Source of the DNA: Limnohabitans sp. Bal53
GTDB taxonomy: Bacteria; Pseudomonadota; Gammaproteobacteria; Burkholderiales; Burkholderiaceae_C
Length of the DNA stretch: 64,000 nt
NCBI RefSeq assembly: GCF_003063355.1
Contig: NZ_NESH01000006.1
Span: 124,001-188,000 of the forward strand
Direction: 5' to 3'
Positions within the stretch are counted from its first letter, which is position 1; each line of letters starts with the position of its first letter. Made by a program: the position numbers and the translations under genes. Positions 32,055-41,010 of this stretch are shown here, piece after piece. Below the pieces are notes generated by a model. The model had not been told where the DNA came from and ran no database searches. It saw nothing but the letters and a program-made list of their open reading frames with translations.

Positions 32055-33814
32055 CTGGTGTCACCATCCGCATGGGCGTGGACTTGCTGGGACAGCTGCG
32101 CTATCTGGGCCATAAACTGGGCCTCATCCAAGGGCTTGTTCAACACATCGTTCATGCCGGCCGCCAAACAACGGTCGCGGTCCTCGGGGTGCGTGCTGGC
32201 CGTGAGGCCCAAAACGGGCACATGGCATACCGGCGCAGCAAACGTGGTGCGCAATGTGTGTGTCACGGCCAAGCCATCCATCTCGGGCATGACCATGTCC
32301 ATCAGCACCAAGTCAAAACGCTGATCCCGCAAACATTGCAAGGCCATGGTGCCGCTGACCGCTTCCGTGATCTGCACTTGCGGCAACAACTTGAGCAGCA
32401 TCATTCGCGCCACCATCAAATTCACAGCGTTGTCGTCGACCAACAAGATGCGCCAGCCACTCAAGGTCGGCTGCGCACGAGGTGCGAGGTCGGGCTCCGT
32501 GCTGCCCAGCGGCAGGTCAAACCAAAACAAGGTGCCCTGCCCCAGCAGGCTGCTCACGCCAATGTGTCCGCCTTGCAAGCTGACCAAGCGTTCACAAATC
32601 GACAAGCCCAAACCCGCACCGCCATATTCCCGGTTGGTTTGCGCATCGGCATGCTCAAAACGGTTAAACACCTGCTGCTGGCGCTCTTGGGCAATGCCAA
32701 TGCCCGTGTCTTCAACCTCAAACCGATAGCCCAGCACCTGCCGTTGGATGCGCACCTGCACTTGACCTTCATGGGTGAATTTGAACGCGTTGTCCAACAA
32801 GTTCTTCAGCACCTGTTGCAACCTTTGACGATCCCCTCGTACCCACTCACCTTGCACCTGATGGCACGCCAAACTCAAAGACAAGCCCTTCATGCTGGCT
32901 TGCGCCTCAAAGGTGTGCACCACCGATCGCACCGTTTCACACAGGTCAAAACGGTCGTCACGCACGGACAAGTGGCCCGCTTGCAGTTGCGAAAAATCCA
33001 AAATGTCATTGACCAAGCCCAAAAGTTGCTCGGTCGATGTACGGATGTGCCCCACGATCTCGACGTCTTCTGGCCGGTTTGAAAGTGCTGATTTCAAGAG
33101 GCCGTTGAGCCCCAAGATCGCATTCATGGGGGTGCGCAACTCATGGCCGACCGAGGCAATGAACTCGTCCTTGTGGGCCTGCGCCTGCCGCAAGGCCTGC
33201 GCTGTTTTTTCCAGCGCCAAGTTACTTTGGTCCAATTGCTCCACCTGGTGGCTGTGCATGCGTTCAGCCACCCAAACGACCACCATGGCCATGCCCACGA
33301 CCAGCACTTTGTGACTCCAGGTCCAAGCCGCCAGTTCTGGCGCCATGCTCACTTGGCTGCCCATCCAACCTGCGTTCGTCAGCCCCATGAACGCCAAGTT
33401 GAACAACACCGCCACCAGCGTCCAAAAAATGGCCCCTGAGCGCTCCAGCAACAAGGTAGCGGGCAAGATCACCACCGTCATCCAGATCATCACCACGGCA
33501 TTGATGCCGCCTGTCTGCGCAGCCACCCAAGCGATGTAGCCCAAAGTGACCAACAAAACCACATGCGTGATGAGATCGGTCGGCACGCGTTGGCGCAAAG
33601 CCACCAGCATGCTCAGATACACGCCCAAAGCCAGCAGATGGATGGTCGGGTCGTAGATCGATTGCGGCAGCAAGAAGTACAACACCGCCACGAACACCTG
33701 AACCCAGAGGAACCCCCGCAAAAACCAAACTCTTTGCAGGGTGTGGATTTTTTCTTCAAAACTTGACGGCGGCGCAACCCAGCGAAATTTACGCAAACTC
33801 TTGAACATGGCCAT
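32051..33814 (-). CDS. Hybrid sensor kinase, type B (third of four)
   Basis: About 587 residues with an N-terminal membrane region (about residues 30-185, including 'YIAWVAAQTGGINAVVMIWM'), HisKA with His near 222 ('VGHELRTPMNAILGLNG'), a HATPase ('LQQVLKNLLDNAFKFTHEG', 'YGGAGLGLSICERLV') and a receiver with Asp near 505 ('VLMDMVMPEMDGLAVT') and Lys in 'DVLNKPLDE'. The start is one of three close ATGs (33808, 33814, 33817). The one at 33814 overlaps the previous stop. It resembles the type B kinase at 35559 (shared 'FEHADAQTNREYGGAGLGL' pattern) more than the two type A kinases. Confidence 0.93.
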   Translation of the reverse strand: MAMFKSLRKFRWVAPPSSFEEKIHTLQRVWFLRGFLWVQVFVAVLYFLLPQSIYDPTIHLLALGVYLSMLVALRQRVPTDLITHVVLLVTLGYIAWVAAQTGGINAVVMIWMTVVILPATLLLERSGAIFWTLVAVLFNLAFMGLTNAGWMGSQVSMAPELAAWTWSHKVLVVGMAMVVVWVAERMHSHQVEQLDQSNLALEKTAQALRQAQAHKDEFIASVGHELRTPMNAILGLNGLLKSALSNRPEDVEIVGHIRTSTEQLLGLVNDILDFSQLQAGHLSVRDDRFDLCETVRSVVHTFEAQASMKGLSLSLACHQVQGEWVRGDRQRLQQVLKNLLDNAFKFTHEGQVQVRIQRQVLGYRFEVEDTGIGIAQERQQQVFNRFEHADAQTNREYGGAGLGLSICERLVSLQGGHIGVSSLLGQGTLFWFDLPLGSTEPDLAPRAQPTLSGWRILLVDDNAVNLMVARMMLLKLLPQVQITEAVSGTMALQCLRDQRFDLVLMDMVMPEMDGLAVTHTLRTTFAAPVCHVPVLGLTASTHPEDRDRCLAAGMNDVLNKPLDEAQFMAQIAQLSQQVHAHADGDTR

Positions 33815-35562
33815 CATCCTCTGTGCAGCAGCCAATGCTCAACTTTGGCGCACATGTGCTCAGGCACAAAGGGTTTGAGCATCACGTCGTTCAAACCCTT
33901 GCTCTTGAATGCCTCCAGATCCACCGGGTTGACATTGGCGGTCAAACCCAAAATGACCACGTTTTGGGCTGGCATGGGCAATTGCTGGCGAATCCATTGC
34001 GTGGCCTCAATTCCATCCATGACGGGCATGACCATGTCCATCAAGACCAGGTCAAAGGCCTTTGTCTGCAACACGTCCAGCGCTTGTTGACCATCACCCG
34101 CCTCCTCGATGACGCTATCAGGCCAAGCGTTTTTCAACACCTGGCGGGCCAGCAAACGGTTCACGGGGTGGTCATCCACAATCAAAAACCGCCACGGCAC
34201 TGAACGGGTATGAAGCAGCTGATTGGGCGTGTGCTCCTGAGTGCTGGGCGCGGCACTGGCCGCCAGCGGCAAATGAAACCAAAAACGAGAGCCTTGGCCG
34301 TGCTTGCTTTCGAAGTCGATCTCGCCTCCGAGCAGGTGGACCAAGGTGCGTGAAATCGCCAAGCCCAACCCGTTGCCGCCATACAGCGATTGGATGTCAC
34401 CATTGGCTTGACTGAATCGGCTGAAAATTTGGGCCTGCCGGTCTTGCGGGATGCCAATACCGGTGTCTTGTACCGAAAATAAAACGCCTGGGTTTTGCCA
34501 CTGCACACGCAAAACCACGCGGCCTTGATGGGTGAATTTGAGGGCATTGCCCAACAAATTGACCAGCACCTGCATCAGCCGGTGGCGATCTGTATGAACC
34601 CATTGCGGCAAACCCTCATCGATCTCCATGCGGTAGACCAAGTCCATGCTCTTGACGCGGGGTAAAAACAACTCGAACGCGTTTTCAATGGTCTTGCGCA
34701 ACTCAAACGTCTCGGGCTGAATCACCAACTGGCCCGCCTGCAGCTGCGAGTAATCCAAGATGTCGTTGATGACCGTCATCAAGTGGTCTGCCGATTGGCG
34801 GGTGTGGTTGAGCACTTTGCGTGCCTCGGGCTTGTCGCCCAATCGTGCCAACAACAAGGCGTTGAAGCCCAATATCGCGTTCATCGGTGTGCGCAACTCG
34901 TGGCTGACCAGCGCAATGAAATGTTCACGCATTTGCGCGCTGTGCATCAACTCTTGTTGGCGTTCCTCCAGCTCACGCTGGTGGCTTTTGCCAAGCTCCA
35001 AGGCCTCCCTGTAGACATGGTCGTACATCAGAGGCACCACAATCAGCACACAGGTGACCAAGGCATAGGTCATGAATGAAGACAGCACATGGGCCATGCC
35101 CGTCTCAAAAGGCGTGATCCACCCCATGTGGTTAGCGGCAACAGTCAACAGCTGAAGTGCCAACACCACCGCCGTCCAGAAAATACCGGCCTTGCGCCCA
35201 ATCACATAAAAGGGCGTGAGCGGCAACACCAACAACCAAGCCAAACGTGGCGAGTAAATACCACCGGCAACCCACACGCCATAAAGCAAAACACAGGCCC
35301 CCAAACCCGTTGCCAAATTGACGGCCAGATCCAGCGACATACCGCGATGGACACGCCACAACAAACCCATCAAAAAAGCAGCAAACAGGCTGAAGATGAC
35401 CGACGCGTAGGGATAAGGGCTAAGGACGGCGTACGCCAACAACACCCCAATCACGGTCAGAGCAAAAAAGAAGGCATAGGGCATCTTGCCCTGCTGAAAA
35501 CGCGCAGGCAATTGAGCCAGTATTCGTGGCAGCCAGTATTGAACCTTGGAACTGGCCTTCAC
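33814..35562 (-). CDS. Hybrid sensor kinase, type A (second of four)
   Basis: A 582-residue membrane kinase. About six N-terminal membrane segments (residues about 26-185, including 'GGIYSPRLAWLLVLPLTPF') are followed by HisKA with His near 219 ('VSHELRTPMNAILGFNA'), HATPase ('LMQVLVNLLGNALKFTHQG', 'YGGNGLGLAISRTLV') and a receiver with Asp near 508 ('VLMDMVMPVMDGIEAT') and 'DVMLKPF'. It starts with GTG, overlapping the previous stop (GTGA). It shares 'GGI(F/Y)SPRLAW' in the sensor region and 'DLE(R/A)FK' in the receiver with the type A kinase at 30267. Confidence 0.93.
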   Translation of the reverse strand: MKASSKVQYWLPRILAQLPARFQQGKMPYAFFFALTVIGVLLAYAVLSPYPYASVIFSLFAAFLMGLLWRVHRGMSLDLAVNLATGLGACVLLYGVWVAGGIYSPRLAWLLVLPLTPFYVIGRKAGIFWTAVVLALQLLTVAANHMGWITPFETGMAHVLSSFMTYALVTCVLIVVPLMYDHVYREALELGKSHQRELEERQQELMHSAQMREHFIALVSHELRTPMNAILGFNALLLARLGDKPEARKVLNHTRQSADHLMTVINDILDYSQLQAGQLVIQPETFELRKTIENAFELFLPRVKSMDLVYRMEIDEGLPQWVHTDRHRLMQVLVNLLGNALKFTHQGRVVLRVQWQNPGVLFSVQDTGIGIPQDRQAQIFSRFSQANGDIQSLYGGNGLGLAISRTLVHLLGGEIDFESKHGQGSRFWFHLPLAASAAPSTQEHTPNQLLHTRSVPWRFLIVDDHPVNRLLARQVLKNAWPDSVIEEAGDGQQALDVLQTKAFDLVLMDMVMPVMDGIEATQWIRQQLPMPAQNVVILGLTANVNPVDLEAFKSKGLNDVMLKPFVPEHMCAKVEHWLLHRG

Positions 35563-37307
35563 GTTTTGACCTCCCGCGCCAAGCGGACATGCAGACTCAC
35601 CGCACGCACCAAGGTCAAAGTGTCCATGGGCTTGTGGAGCACGTCTTTCATGCCCGCGGACAAACAGCGGTCGCGGTCCACCGGGTTGGTGTTGGCGGTC
35701 AAAGCCAAAATAGGCATTTCCTGGGCCATTCGCGGAAAATGCGCGCCAATGTGCTGGGTCAACTGCATGCCGTCCATGTCCGGCATGACCATGTCCACCA
35801 AGGCCACATCGAAGATTTGAGTTTCAAGCACTTGCAAAGCTTGGCGTCCACTTTCAACGGTGGTGATGAGCGCATGGGGCCAGCATTTTTTCAGCTGCAA
35901 TTGCGCCACCATCAAGTTGACACGGTTGTCATCCACCACCAAAATTTTCAGCGCCTCATCTGATCCGCCATCGTCTGACGACGTTTCAGGTGCCGCTGCC
36001 TTGAGCGCGGCTTGCAAAGGGATTTCAAACCAAAACATGGCGCCACGACCCAGTTGGCTGACCACGCCAATTTGGCCCCCATGCAAGGCGGTCAGTTTTT
36101 CACACAGCGTCAAGCCCAAACCTGTTCCACCGTAGGCACGGTTGGTTTGCACGTCGGCGTGTTCAAACCGCCGAAAAATATAGGGTTGACGCTCGACCGC
36201 GATGCCGCGACCGGCATCATGGACTTCAACGCGCAATTGATCACCCTGCGGCATGAGCTTGACGGTGACCTGTCCTGCATGGGTGAACTTGATGGCGTTG
36301 TCGATCAAGTTGTTCAAAATTTGCAGCAAGCGCAGCCGATCGCCATGCAGCCGTGTCGGCAAGTCAGGGGCACTGTCGATGTGCAAGGTCAGCCCTTTGT
36401 TCTGAGCCTTGTCCCCATGTCGTTTTTTCAACTCTAGGAGCAGCGCGCTCAGATCGAAATCGGCTGGGTTCAAGCGCAATTGGCCTGCCTGCAGCTGCGA
36501 AAAATCCAAGATGTCATTGACCACCTGCAGCAAATGCTCGGTAGAGCGGCGAATGTGCCCCACCACCGCCAGCTGTTCGGGGTCATCGGCCAATTCTTTG
36601 CGCAAAACACCGTTGAACCCCAATATCGCATTCATGGGTGTGCGCAACTCATGCCCCACCGCCGCCACAAACTCATCCTTGTGGGCTTGCGCCTGGATCA
36701 GTGCTTGATGGGTCGCCAAAATGTCATCGTTGCGCTGTTTCAACTTGCGCAACTGCAGTTGCTGCAAATGCTCATAAATACGCACACCCATCATCAGGTT
36801 CAGCAGGGCCAACAAGTGGTTCAGCCAGGCCCAGGTCATCACCGAATGCGACAACTGAACATGGCTGCCGACCCATCCTTGCCAGGTCATCACGGTCAAG
36901 GCCAAGATGAGCATCAAAATCAACCCAATCCACACCATCGTGGCCCTGCGCCCCAACATCAACAGCACCGGCACCGACAAGACATTGAGCCAAACCACCG
37001 CCGTGGAGTTGATGCCACCGGTCTGCATGGCGGTGTAAAAAATCAACAAGACCGTGATCGCCGTCAGTGCGTGCACGATGGCTTCAAAAAGCAAGCGGAC
37101 GCGCACCCCGACCATCAAAAGACCCGACAGGACACAGACCCACAAATTGGCTTGGGCCACCTGAGGCTCAGGGGTGAACAGGTAACCAAAAAATGTGGTG
37201 ACCCCCACCAAGCACAGGTAGATGGTCAGCATTTCTTGACGCAAAAAACCATCTGGGCGAAACAAGGTGCGCCATAGTTGCCCTGACCAGCGCTGTCTTT
37301 GACCCAT
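35559..37307 (-). CDS. Hybrid sensor kinase, type B (first of four)
   Basis: A 582-residue membrane kinase, first of the four in transcription order, beginning 11 bases past the parB stop. The N-terminal region has about six membrane segments (residues about 25-185, including 'AMQTGGINSTAVVWLNVLSV'). HisKA His is near 218 ('VGHELRTPMNAILGFNG'), then HATPase ('LLQILNNLIDNAIKFTHAG', 'YGGTGLGLTLCEKLT') and a receiver with Asp near 504 ('ALVDMVMPDMDGMQLT') and Lys in 'DVLHKPMDT'. Its spacing suggests read-through from the parB transcript. The partner output is not encoded nearby. Confidence 0.93.
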   Translation of the reverse strand: MGQRQRWSGQLWRTLFRPDGFLRQEMLTIYLCLVGVTTFFGYLFTPEPQVAQANLWVCVLSGLLMVGVRVRLLFEAIVHALTAITVLLIFYTAMQTGGINSTAVVWLNVLSVPVLLMLGRRATMVWIGLILMLILALTVMTWQGWVGSHVQLSHSVMTWAWLNHLLALLNLMMGVRIYEHLQQLQLRKLKQRNDDILATHQALIQAQAHKDEFVAAVGHELRTPMNAILGFNGVLRKELADDPEQLAVVGHIRRSTEHLLQVVNDILDFSQLQAGQLRLNPADFDLSALLLELKKRHGDKAQNKGLTLHIDSAPDLPTRLHGDRLRLLQILNNLIDNAIKFTHAGQVTVKLMPQGDQLRVEVHDAGRGIAVERQPYIFRRFEHADVQTNRAYGGTGLGLTLCEKLTALHGGQIGVVSQLGRGAMFWFEIPLQAALKAAAPETSSDDGGSDEALKILVVDDNRVNLMVAQLQLKKCWPHALITTVESGRQALQVLETQIFDVALVDMVMPDMDGMQLTQHIGAHFPRMAQEMPILALTANTNPVDRDRCLSAGMKDVLHKPMDTLTLVRAVSLHVRLAREVKT

Positions 37308-37318
37308 GGATTAAACCG

Positions 37319-38242
37319 TCAAGCGCGCAACTTCTCAATCAGGCCATTGAGCTCGTCCAGCGATCCGAACTGGATCGACAACTCACCCATTTCTTCCAGC
37401 TTGCCTTGGCGCTTGACGCGTTTTTTGACGCGCACTTCGACCTCGGCCATCAAAAGATCGGACAGTTCTTCTTCAACCCGCCGGATGTCGCGGGACTTTT
37501 CTTTTTTGGGCTTTTGCGCCACCAGGTTGAATTCGGCCGCCAGCTTTTTGGCCAGGCTTTCTGCCTCACGCACCGACAATTTTTTGGCGTGGATCTGGTT
37601 GGCTGCGGTGATCTGCGCGGCTTTGTCCAATGACAACAAGGCACGGGCATGGCCCATGTCCAAGTCACCCGCCATCAACATGGTCTGCACAGGCTCGGCC
37701 AAATTGAGCAGCCGCAGCAAATTGCTGGCCGCACTGCGTGAGCGGCCCACCGCTTGCGCAGCACTTTCGTGCGTCAGGCCAAATTCACGGATCAGGCGTT
37801 GCAGGCCTTGCGCTTCTTCCAGGGGGTTGAGGTCTTCTCGCTGGATGTTCTCGATCAGCGCCATGGCCGCTGCGGCCTCGTTGGGCACATCACGCACCAG
37901 CACCGGCACACGGTCCAAGCCCGCCAGTTTGCTGGCGCGAAAGCGCCGCTCACCGGCAATGATTTCGTATTTGCCTGCGTGAGGGCCGTCCTTCAGTTGG
38001 CGCACCAAAATCGGCTGCATGATGCCTTGGGCCTTGATGGACTCGGCCAACTCGTACAAGGCCCCCTCGTCCATGCGTGTGCGCGGTTGGTACATGCCCG
38101 CCACCATCTGATCCAGTGACAACTGGCTCGGTACTCCGCTTTCGACGCTCGCCGCCGTATCAGGAACTTCCTGCACTTTGGGGCCGAGCAGCGCCTCCAA
38201 TCCACGGCCCAGGCCTTTGGGTTTTTTCGTGACCATGGTCAA
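37319..38242 (-). CDS. parB: Chromosome partitioning protein ParB
   Basis: A 307-residue DNA-binding protein that binds parS sites and spreads from them to organise and segregate the origin region, with CTP as cofactor in well-studied ParB proteins. Visible features: N-terminal 'KPKGLGRGLEALLG', the nucleotide-binding 'GERRFRASKLAGL' block, the 'ALIENIQREDLNPLEEAQGL' box, and the helix-turn-helix 'THESAAQAVGRSRSAASNLLRLL'. The C-terminal dimerisation segment is present. It is downstream of parA and an inserted hydrolase-like gene, and four matching parS sites lie 3-4 kb away. Confidence 0.96.
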   Translation of the reverse strand: MTMVTKKPKGLGRGLEALLGPKVQEVPDTAASVESGVPSQLSLDQMVAGMYQPRTRMDEGALYELAESIKAQGIMQPILVRQLKDGPHAGKYEIIAGERRFRASKLAGLDRVPVLVRDVPNEAAAAMALIENIQREDLNPLEEAQGLQRLIREFGLTHESAAQAVGRSRSAASNLLRLLNLAEPVQTMLMAGDLDMGHARALLSLDKAAQITAANQIHAKKLSVREAESLAKKLAAEFNLVAQKPKKEKSRDIRRVEEELSDLLMAEVEVRVKKRVKRQGKLEEMGELSIQFGSLDELNGLIEKLRA

Positions 38243-38249
38243 TCTTTCT

Positions 38250-38768
38250 TCATGTCTGTAACAGCTTGCGGCCTTGCGGCCAGCCGTTTAAATAGGAATC
38301 GGCACCAAACGGCGCCACTTGAACACTTTCGATCCAATTTGAACCCCAATTGGATGCCAAACCTTGTGCATGATCGGATGGATCGTTGATCGGGCCCACC
38401 ACTGTGCTGGCAAAGGGCAAAGGGGCTCTCAACACAGGCACCCAACCGGGGCATGAATTTTTCATATCGTGAGATTCAACGTCGATCGGTGCGACCAACA
38501 AAGCCCCGCGAACGCGCGCTGTATGCAGGGAAAACGCCGCCCAAGCCGCCACCAGAAGACAGCCCAAACCCTGTGCCACCAAGAACAAATCTCCAGGGGT
38601 ATCGATCACCACCTCGTCTAAGCGCGCCAGCCAATCGCCTCGGCGCGGACGCAGCCAATCGTCTTGTTCCACCAGCATGGCCCCATGGTGGCGCACCCAA
38701 TGCATTTGCCAATGCTCAGGTCCGCTACCCTGCCAGTCCGGCAAAATCAATACCGTGGCGTCTTTCAT
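38250..38768 (-). CDS. Catalytically degenerate RBBP9/YdeN-like hydrolase
   Basis: A 172-residue alpha/beta-hydrolase-like protein between parA and parB (7-base gaps on each side), starting at ATG 38768. It opens 'VLILPDWQGSGPEHWQMHW', the family N-terminus. Active RBBP9/YdeN members have a serine nucleophile in a 'HSLGC' elbow and a histidine in 'GHIN' near the C-terminus. Here the elbow reads 'VAQGLGC' (Gly67 in place of Ser) and the late region reads 'VAPFGADS' (Pro153 in place of His), while the Asp of 'INDPSD' (Asp129) stays. So it is probably not an esterase. Its place suggests a structural or regulatory role linked to ParA/ParB, but this is inference. Confidence 0.85.
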   Translation of the reverse strand: MKDATVLILPDWQGSGPEHWQMHWVRHHGAMLVEQDDWLRPRRGDWLARLDEVVIDTPGDLFLVAQGLGCLLVAAWAAFSLHTARVRGALLVAPIDVESHDMKNSCPGWVPVLRAPLPFASTVVGPINDPSDHAQGLASNWGSNWIESVQVAPFGADSYLNGWPQGRKLLQT

Positions 38769-38775
38769 ACCGCCC

Positions 38776-39546
38776 TCACAAACTCGGTGCGCGTTTGACC
38801 ATCTCGCGGGCAAACTCCACATAAGCCAAGCTGCCCTTGGCCGAAGGGTCAAACACCACACCAGGCAGACCATAACTGGGCGCTTCGGCCAAACGCACAT
38901 TGCGCGGGATCACGGTGTCAAAGACCTTGTCGCCAAAATGCGCCTTGAGCTGGTCGCTGACTTGCATCTGAAGCGTGATGCGCGGGTCGAACATGACACG
39001 CAGCAAACCAATGATTTTGAGGTCCTTGTTCAAGTTGGCGTGCACCTGCTTGATGGTGTTGACCAAATCCGTCAAACCTTCCAAGGCAAAGTATTCGCAC
39101 TGCATGGGCACGATCACACCATGGGCCGAGCACAGGCCGTTGAGCGTGAGCATGGACAAAGACGGTGGGCAATCGATCAGCACAAAATCGTATCGCGCAT
39201 CAACAGCGACCAAGGCGGTTTTCAGGCGCTGATCACGGTGTTCGAGCTGCACCAGCTCCACCTCGGCGCCAGCCAGCTCGCGGTTGGCGCTGAGCACGTC
39301 GTAGCCACATTTTTCGGCACGCACCACGGACTCGGCAATCGATGCCGACTCCAGCAAGACGTCGTACACACTCAGCTCAAGCTGCCGCTTGTCAATGCCT
39401 GAACCCATGGTGGCATTGCCCTGGGGGTCCAGATCAATCAACAAAACACGTTGGCCCACCTTGGCCAAACCGGCAGCAAGGTTGACGGTGGTGGTGGTTT
39501 TGCCCACACCACCTTTTTGGTTGGCAATGCAAAAGATTTTGGCCAT
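38776..39546 (-). CDS. parA: Chromosome partitioning ATPase ParA
   Basis: A 256-residue deviant-Walker ATPase that partners ParB in segregation of the replicated origin. It opens with the P-loop '[19 protein letters not shown]', including the signature Lys, has '[17 protein letters not shown]' and '[17 protein letters not shown]'. It is a short, type Ib-like chromosomal ParA with no N-terminal HTH. It follows a LysE gene by 15 bases and is followed by the degenerate hydrolase gene. No promoter was identified directly upstream. Confidence 0.97.
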   Translation of the reverse strand: MAKIFCIANQKGGVGKTTTTVNLAAGLAKVGQRVLLIDLDPQGNATMGSGIDKRQLELSVYDVLLESASIAESVVRAEKCGYDVLSANRELAGAEVELVQLEHRDQRLKTALVAVDARYDFVLIDCPPSLSMLTLNGLCSAHGVIVPMQCEYFALEGLTDLVNTIKQVHANLNKDLKIIGLLRVMFDPRITLQMQVSDQLKAHFGDKVFDTVIPRNVRLAEAPSYGLPGVVFDPSAKGSLAYVEFAREMVKRAPSL

Positions 39547-39561
39547 GAGAATCTGCCCCGG

Positions 39562-40179
39562 TTATTTGGAAATGGCCAACTTGATGCCAAAACCCACAAG
39601 AAAAACACCCGCCAATTTCTCGAACACACGCACGACCCGTGGATTCGTTCGCATGCGCTCAGCCAGGTGATAAGTCAGTAACGTCATGGCCAAGCCGTAA
39701 AGAAAGGTCAGACCCGCGATGGTTGCGGCCATGACGCCGAAACTGATCCAACCCAGATGGGTTTGAGGGTCCACAAACAGCGGGAAAAAAGCCATATAAA
39801 AAACAATGGCCTTGGGATTGAGCAGTGTGATCGCCAAAGCTTGCTGCAGGTATTGGCGAGGACGAATATTCATCACGGGTGCATCGCCGGGTTTGGCCGA
39901 CAGCATCTTCCAGCCCAGCCAGGCCAAGTACACAGCGCCCAACCACTGGATGGCAGTGAAGGCGGTGGGATAGGTGACCAGCACCGCGGCCACACCCGCC
40001 ACAGCCAGCCACATGAGCACCTGGTCGCCCAAGATAACGCCCAAGGTGGCCATCAGGCCACCAGCGACCCCGCCCTTGCTGGTGGAGGTGATCAAGGCGA
40101 GGTTGCCGGGTCCGGGAATGGCAAGAAACAAAATGATGGCCGCCACAAACGCACCATAGTCAGAGATGCCAAAGAACAT
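39562..40179 (-). CDS. LysE-family amino acid exporter (second copy)
   Basis: A 205-residue inner-membrane protein with about six hydrophobic segments, opening '[22 protein letters not shown]' with the LysE/RhtB family 'PGPGN' motif. It probably exports an amino acid or related metabolite. It is a paralogue of the gene just upstream (40221-40835), with the same 'ISDYGAF' start and similar core ([15 protein letters not shown]). Its stop lies 15 bases before parA, within the same minus-strand run. The substrate is unknown. Confidence 0.92.
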   Translation of the reverse strand: MFFGISDYGAFVAAIILFLAIPGPGNLALITSTSKGGVAGGLMATLGVILGDQVLMWLAVAGVAAVLVTYPTAFTAIQWLGAVYLAWLGWKMLSAKPGDAPVMNIRPRQYLQQALAITLLNPKAIVFYMAFFPLFVDPQTHLGWISFGVMAATIAGLTFLYGLAMTLLTYHLAERMRTNPRVVRVFEKLAGVFLVGFGIKLAISK

Positions 40180-40220
40180 GAACAGCTTTCAAAAAAGTGG
40201 TACGGCGACCCGGCCAAAAC

Positions 40221-40835
40221 TCATTTGGCCACGACCATTTTGAGCCCGAAACCGATCAGGCACAGGCCTGCCAGTTTTTGCAAAAAGCCAGAAAACCGGG
40301 GGTTGGAGTGAATGCGTTCGGCCATATGGTGCGTCATCAGCACCACAGCAAAACAATAAACGAAGCCCAAGACCGCAATGGTCAAGGCCATCACAGCAAA
40401 AGTGATCCACCCCTGATGGTGGACGGGGTCAATGAACTGCGGGAAAAATGCGAAATAAAACATGATGGCCTTGGGGTTGAGCAAGGTGATGAACAGGGTT
40501 TCGCGAAAATAATGACCGGGCGTGATCTGAATGCTGGGCCCCTCACCCGGCTTGGCCATGATCATTTTGTAACCCAACCAAGCCAGATACGCCGCACCCA
40601 ACCACTGCAAAGCCATGAACAAGGTCGGATAGGTTTTCAGCAAAGCCGCCACCCCGGCCACCGTCAACCACAGCAAAATCTGGTCCCCCACCAACAAGCC
40701 CAAGACCGAAGCCAAGCCCCCCGCCAAGCCCCCTTTGCTGGCCGAGCTGATCAACGCCAGATTACCCGGACCTGGCAAGAACAACAACAGGACAAAAGCT
40801 GCGGCAAACGCGCCGTAATCGGAAATACCGAACAT
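40221..40835 (-). CDS. LysE-family amino acid exporter (first copy)
   Basis: A 204-residue inner-membrane protein with about six hydrophobic segments, opening '[21 protein letters not shown]' with the 'PGPGN' motif. It is closely related to the next gene (39562-40179): 'LQWLGAAYLAWLGYKMI' here versus '[17 protein letters not shown]' there. The two were probably made by tandem duplication. It lies between rsmG and parA. The substrate is unknown. Confidence 0.92.
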   Translation of the reverse strand: MFGISDYGAFAAAFVLLLFLPGPGNLALISSASKGGLAGGLASVLGLLVGDQILLWLTVAGVAALLKTYPTLFMALQWLGAAYLAWLGYKMIMAKPGEGPSIQITPGHYFRETLFITLLNPKAIMFYFAFFPQFIDPVHHQGWITFAVMALTIAVLGFVYCFAVVLMTHHMAERIHSNPRFSGFLQKLAGLCLIGFGLKMVVAK

Positions 40836-40904
40836 GGGTTTCTTTATAGAAGGATGGCCTGAGTGTAAGTGATAGCTTGTTCAGCACATGCACAGCAAAA
40901 CACC

Positions 40905-40920
40905 TGTTTCACGTGAAACA
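40905..40920. promoter_or_regulatory. parS site 1 (perfect)
   Basis: TGTTTCACGTGAAACA matches the bacterial parS consensus (TGTTNCACGTGAAACA) at all positions. It lies in the intergenic gap between rsmG and the first LysE gene and would load ParB. Confidence 0.93.
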
Positions 40921-40946
40921 CCCTTGCAAACACCTTGGATCCGCAA

Positions 40947-40970
40947 CTCGCAAAAGCGCCGTTTTGCGAG
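40947..40970. other. Perfect hairpin beside parS site 1
   Basis: A nine-base perfect inverted repeat (CTCGCAAAA with TTTTGCGAG, six-base loop). It lies between parS site 1 and the terminator hairpin of rsmG. Its role is unknown. Confidence 0.6.
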
Positions 40971-40971
40971 A

Positions 40972-40998
40972 AACGCCAGAGTTTCATGCTCTGGCGTT
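40972..40998 (-). terminator. Possible terminator after rsmG
   Basis: A ten-base stem (AACGCCAGAG with CTCTGGCGTT, seven-base loop) lies 12 bases past the rsmG stop on the minus strand. The following T content is modest, so termination may be partial. Confidence 0.5.
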
Positions 40999-41010
40999 CT
41001 CAAAGCCACA

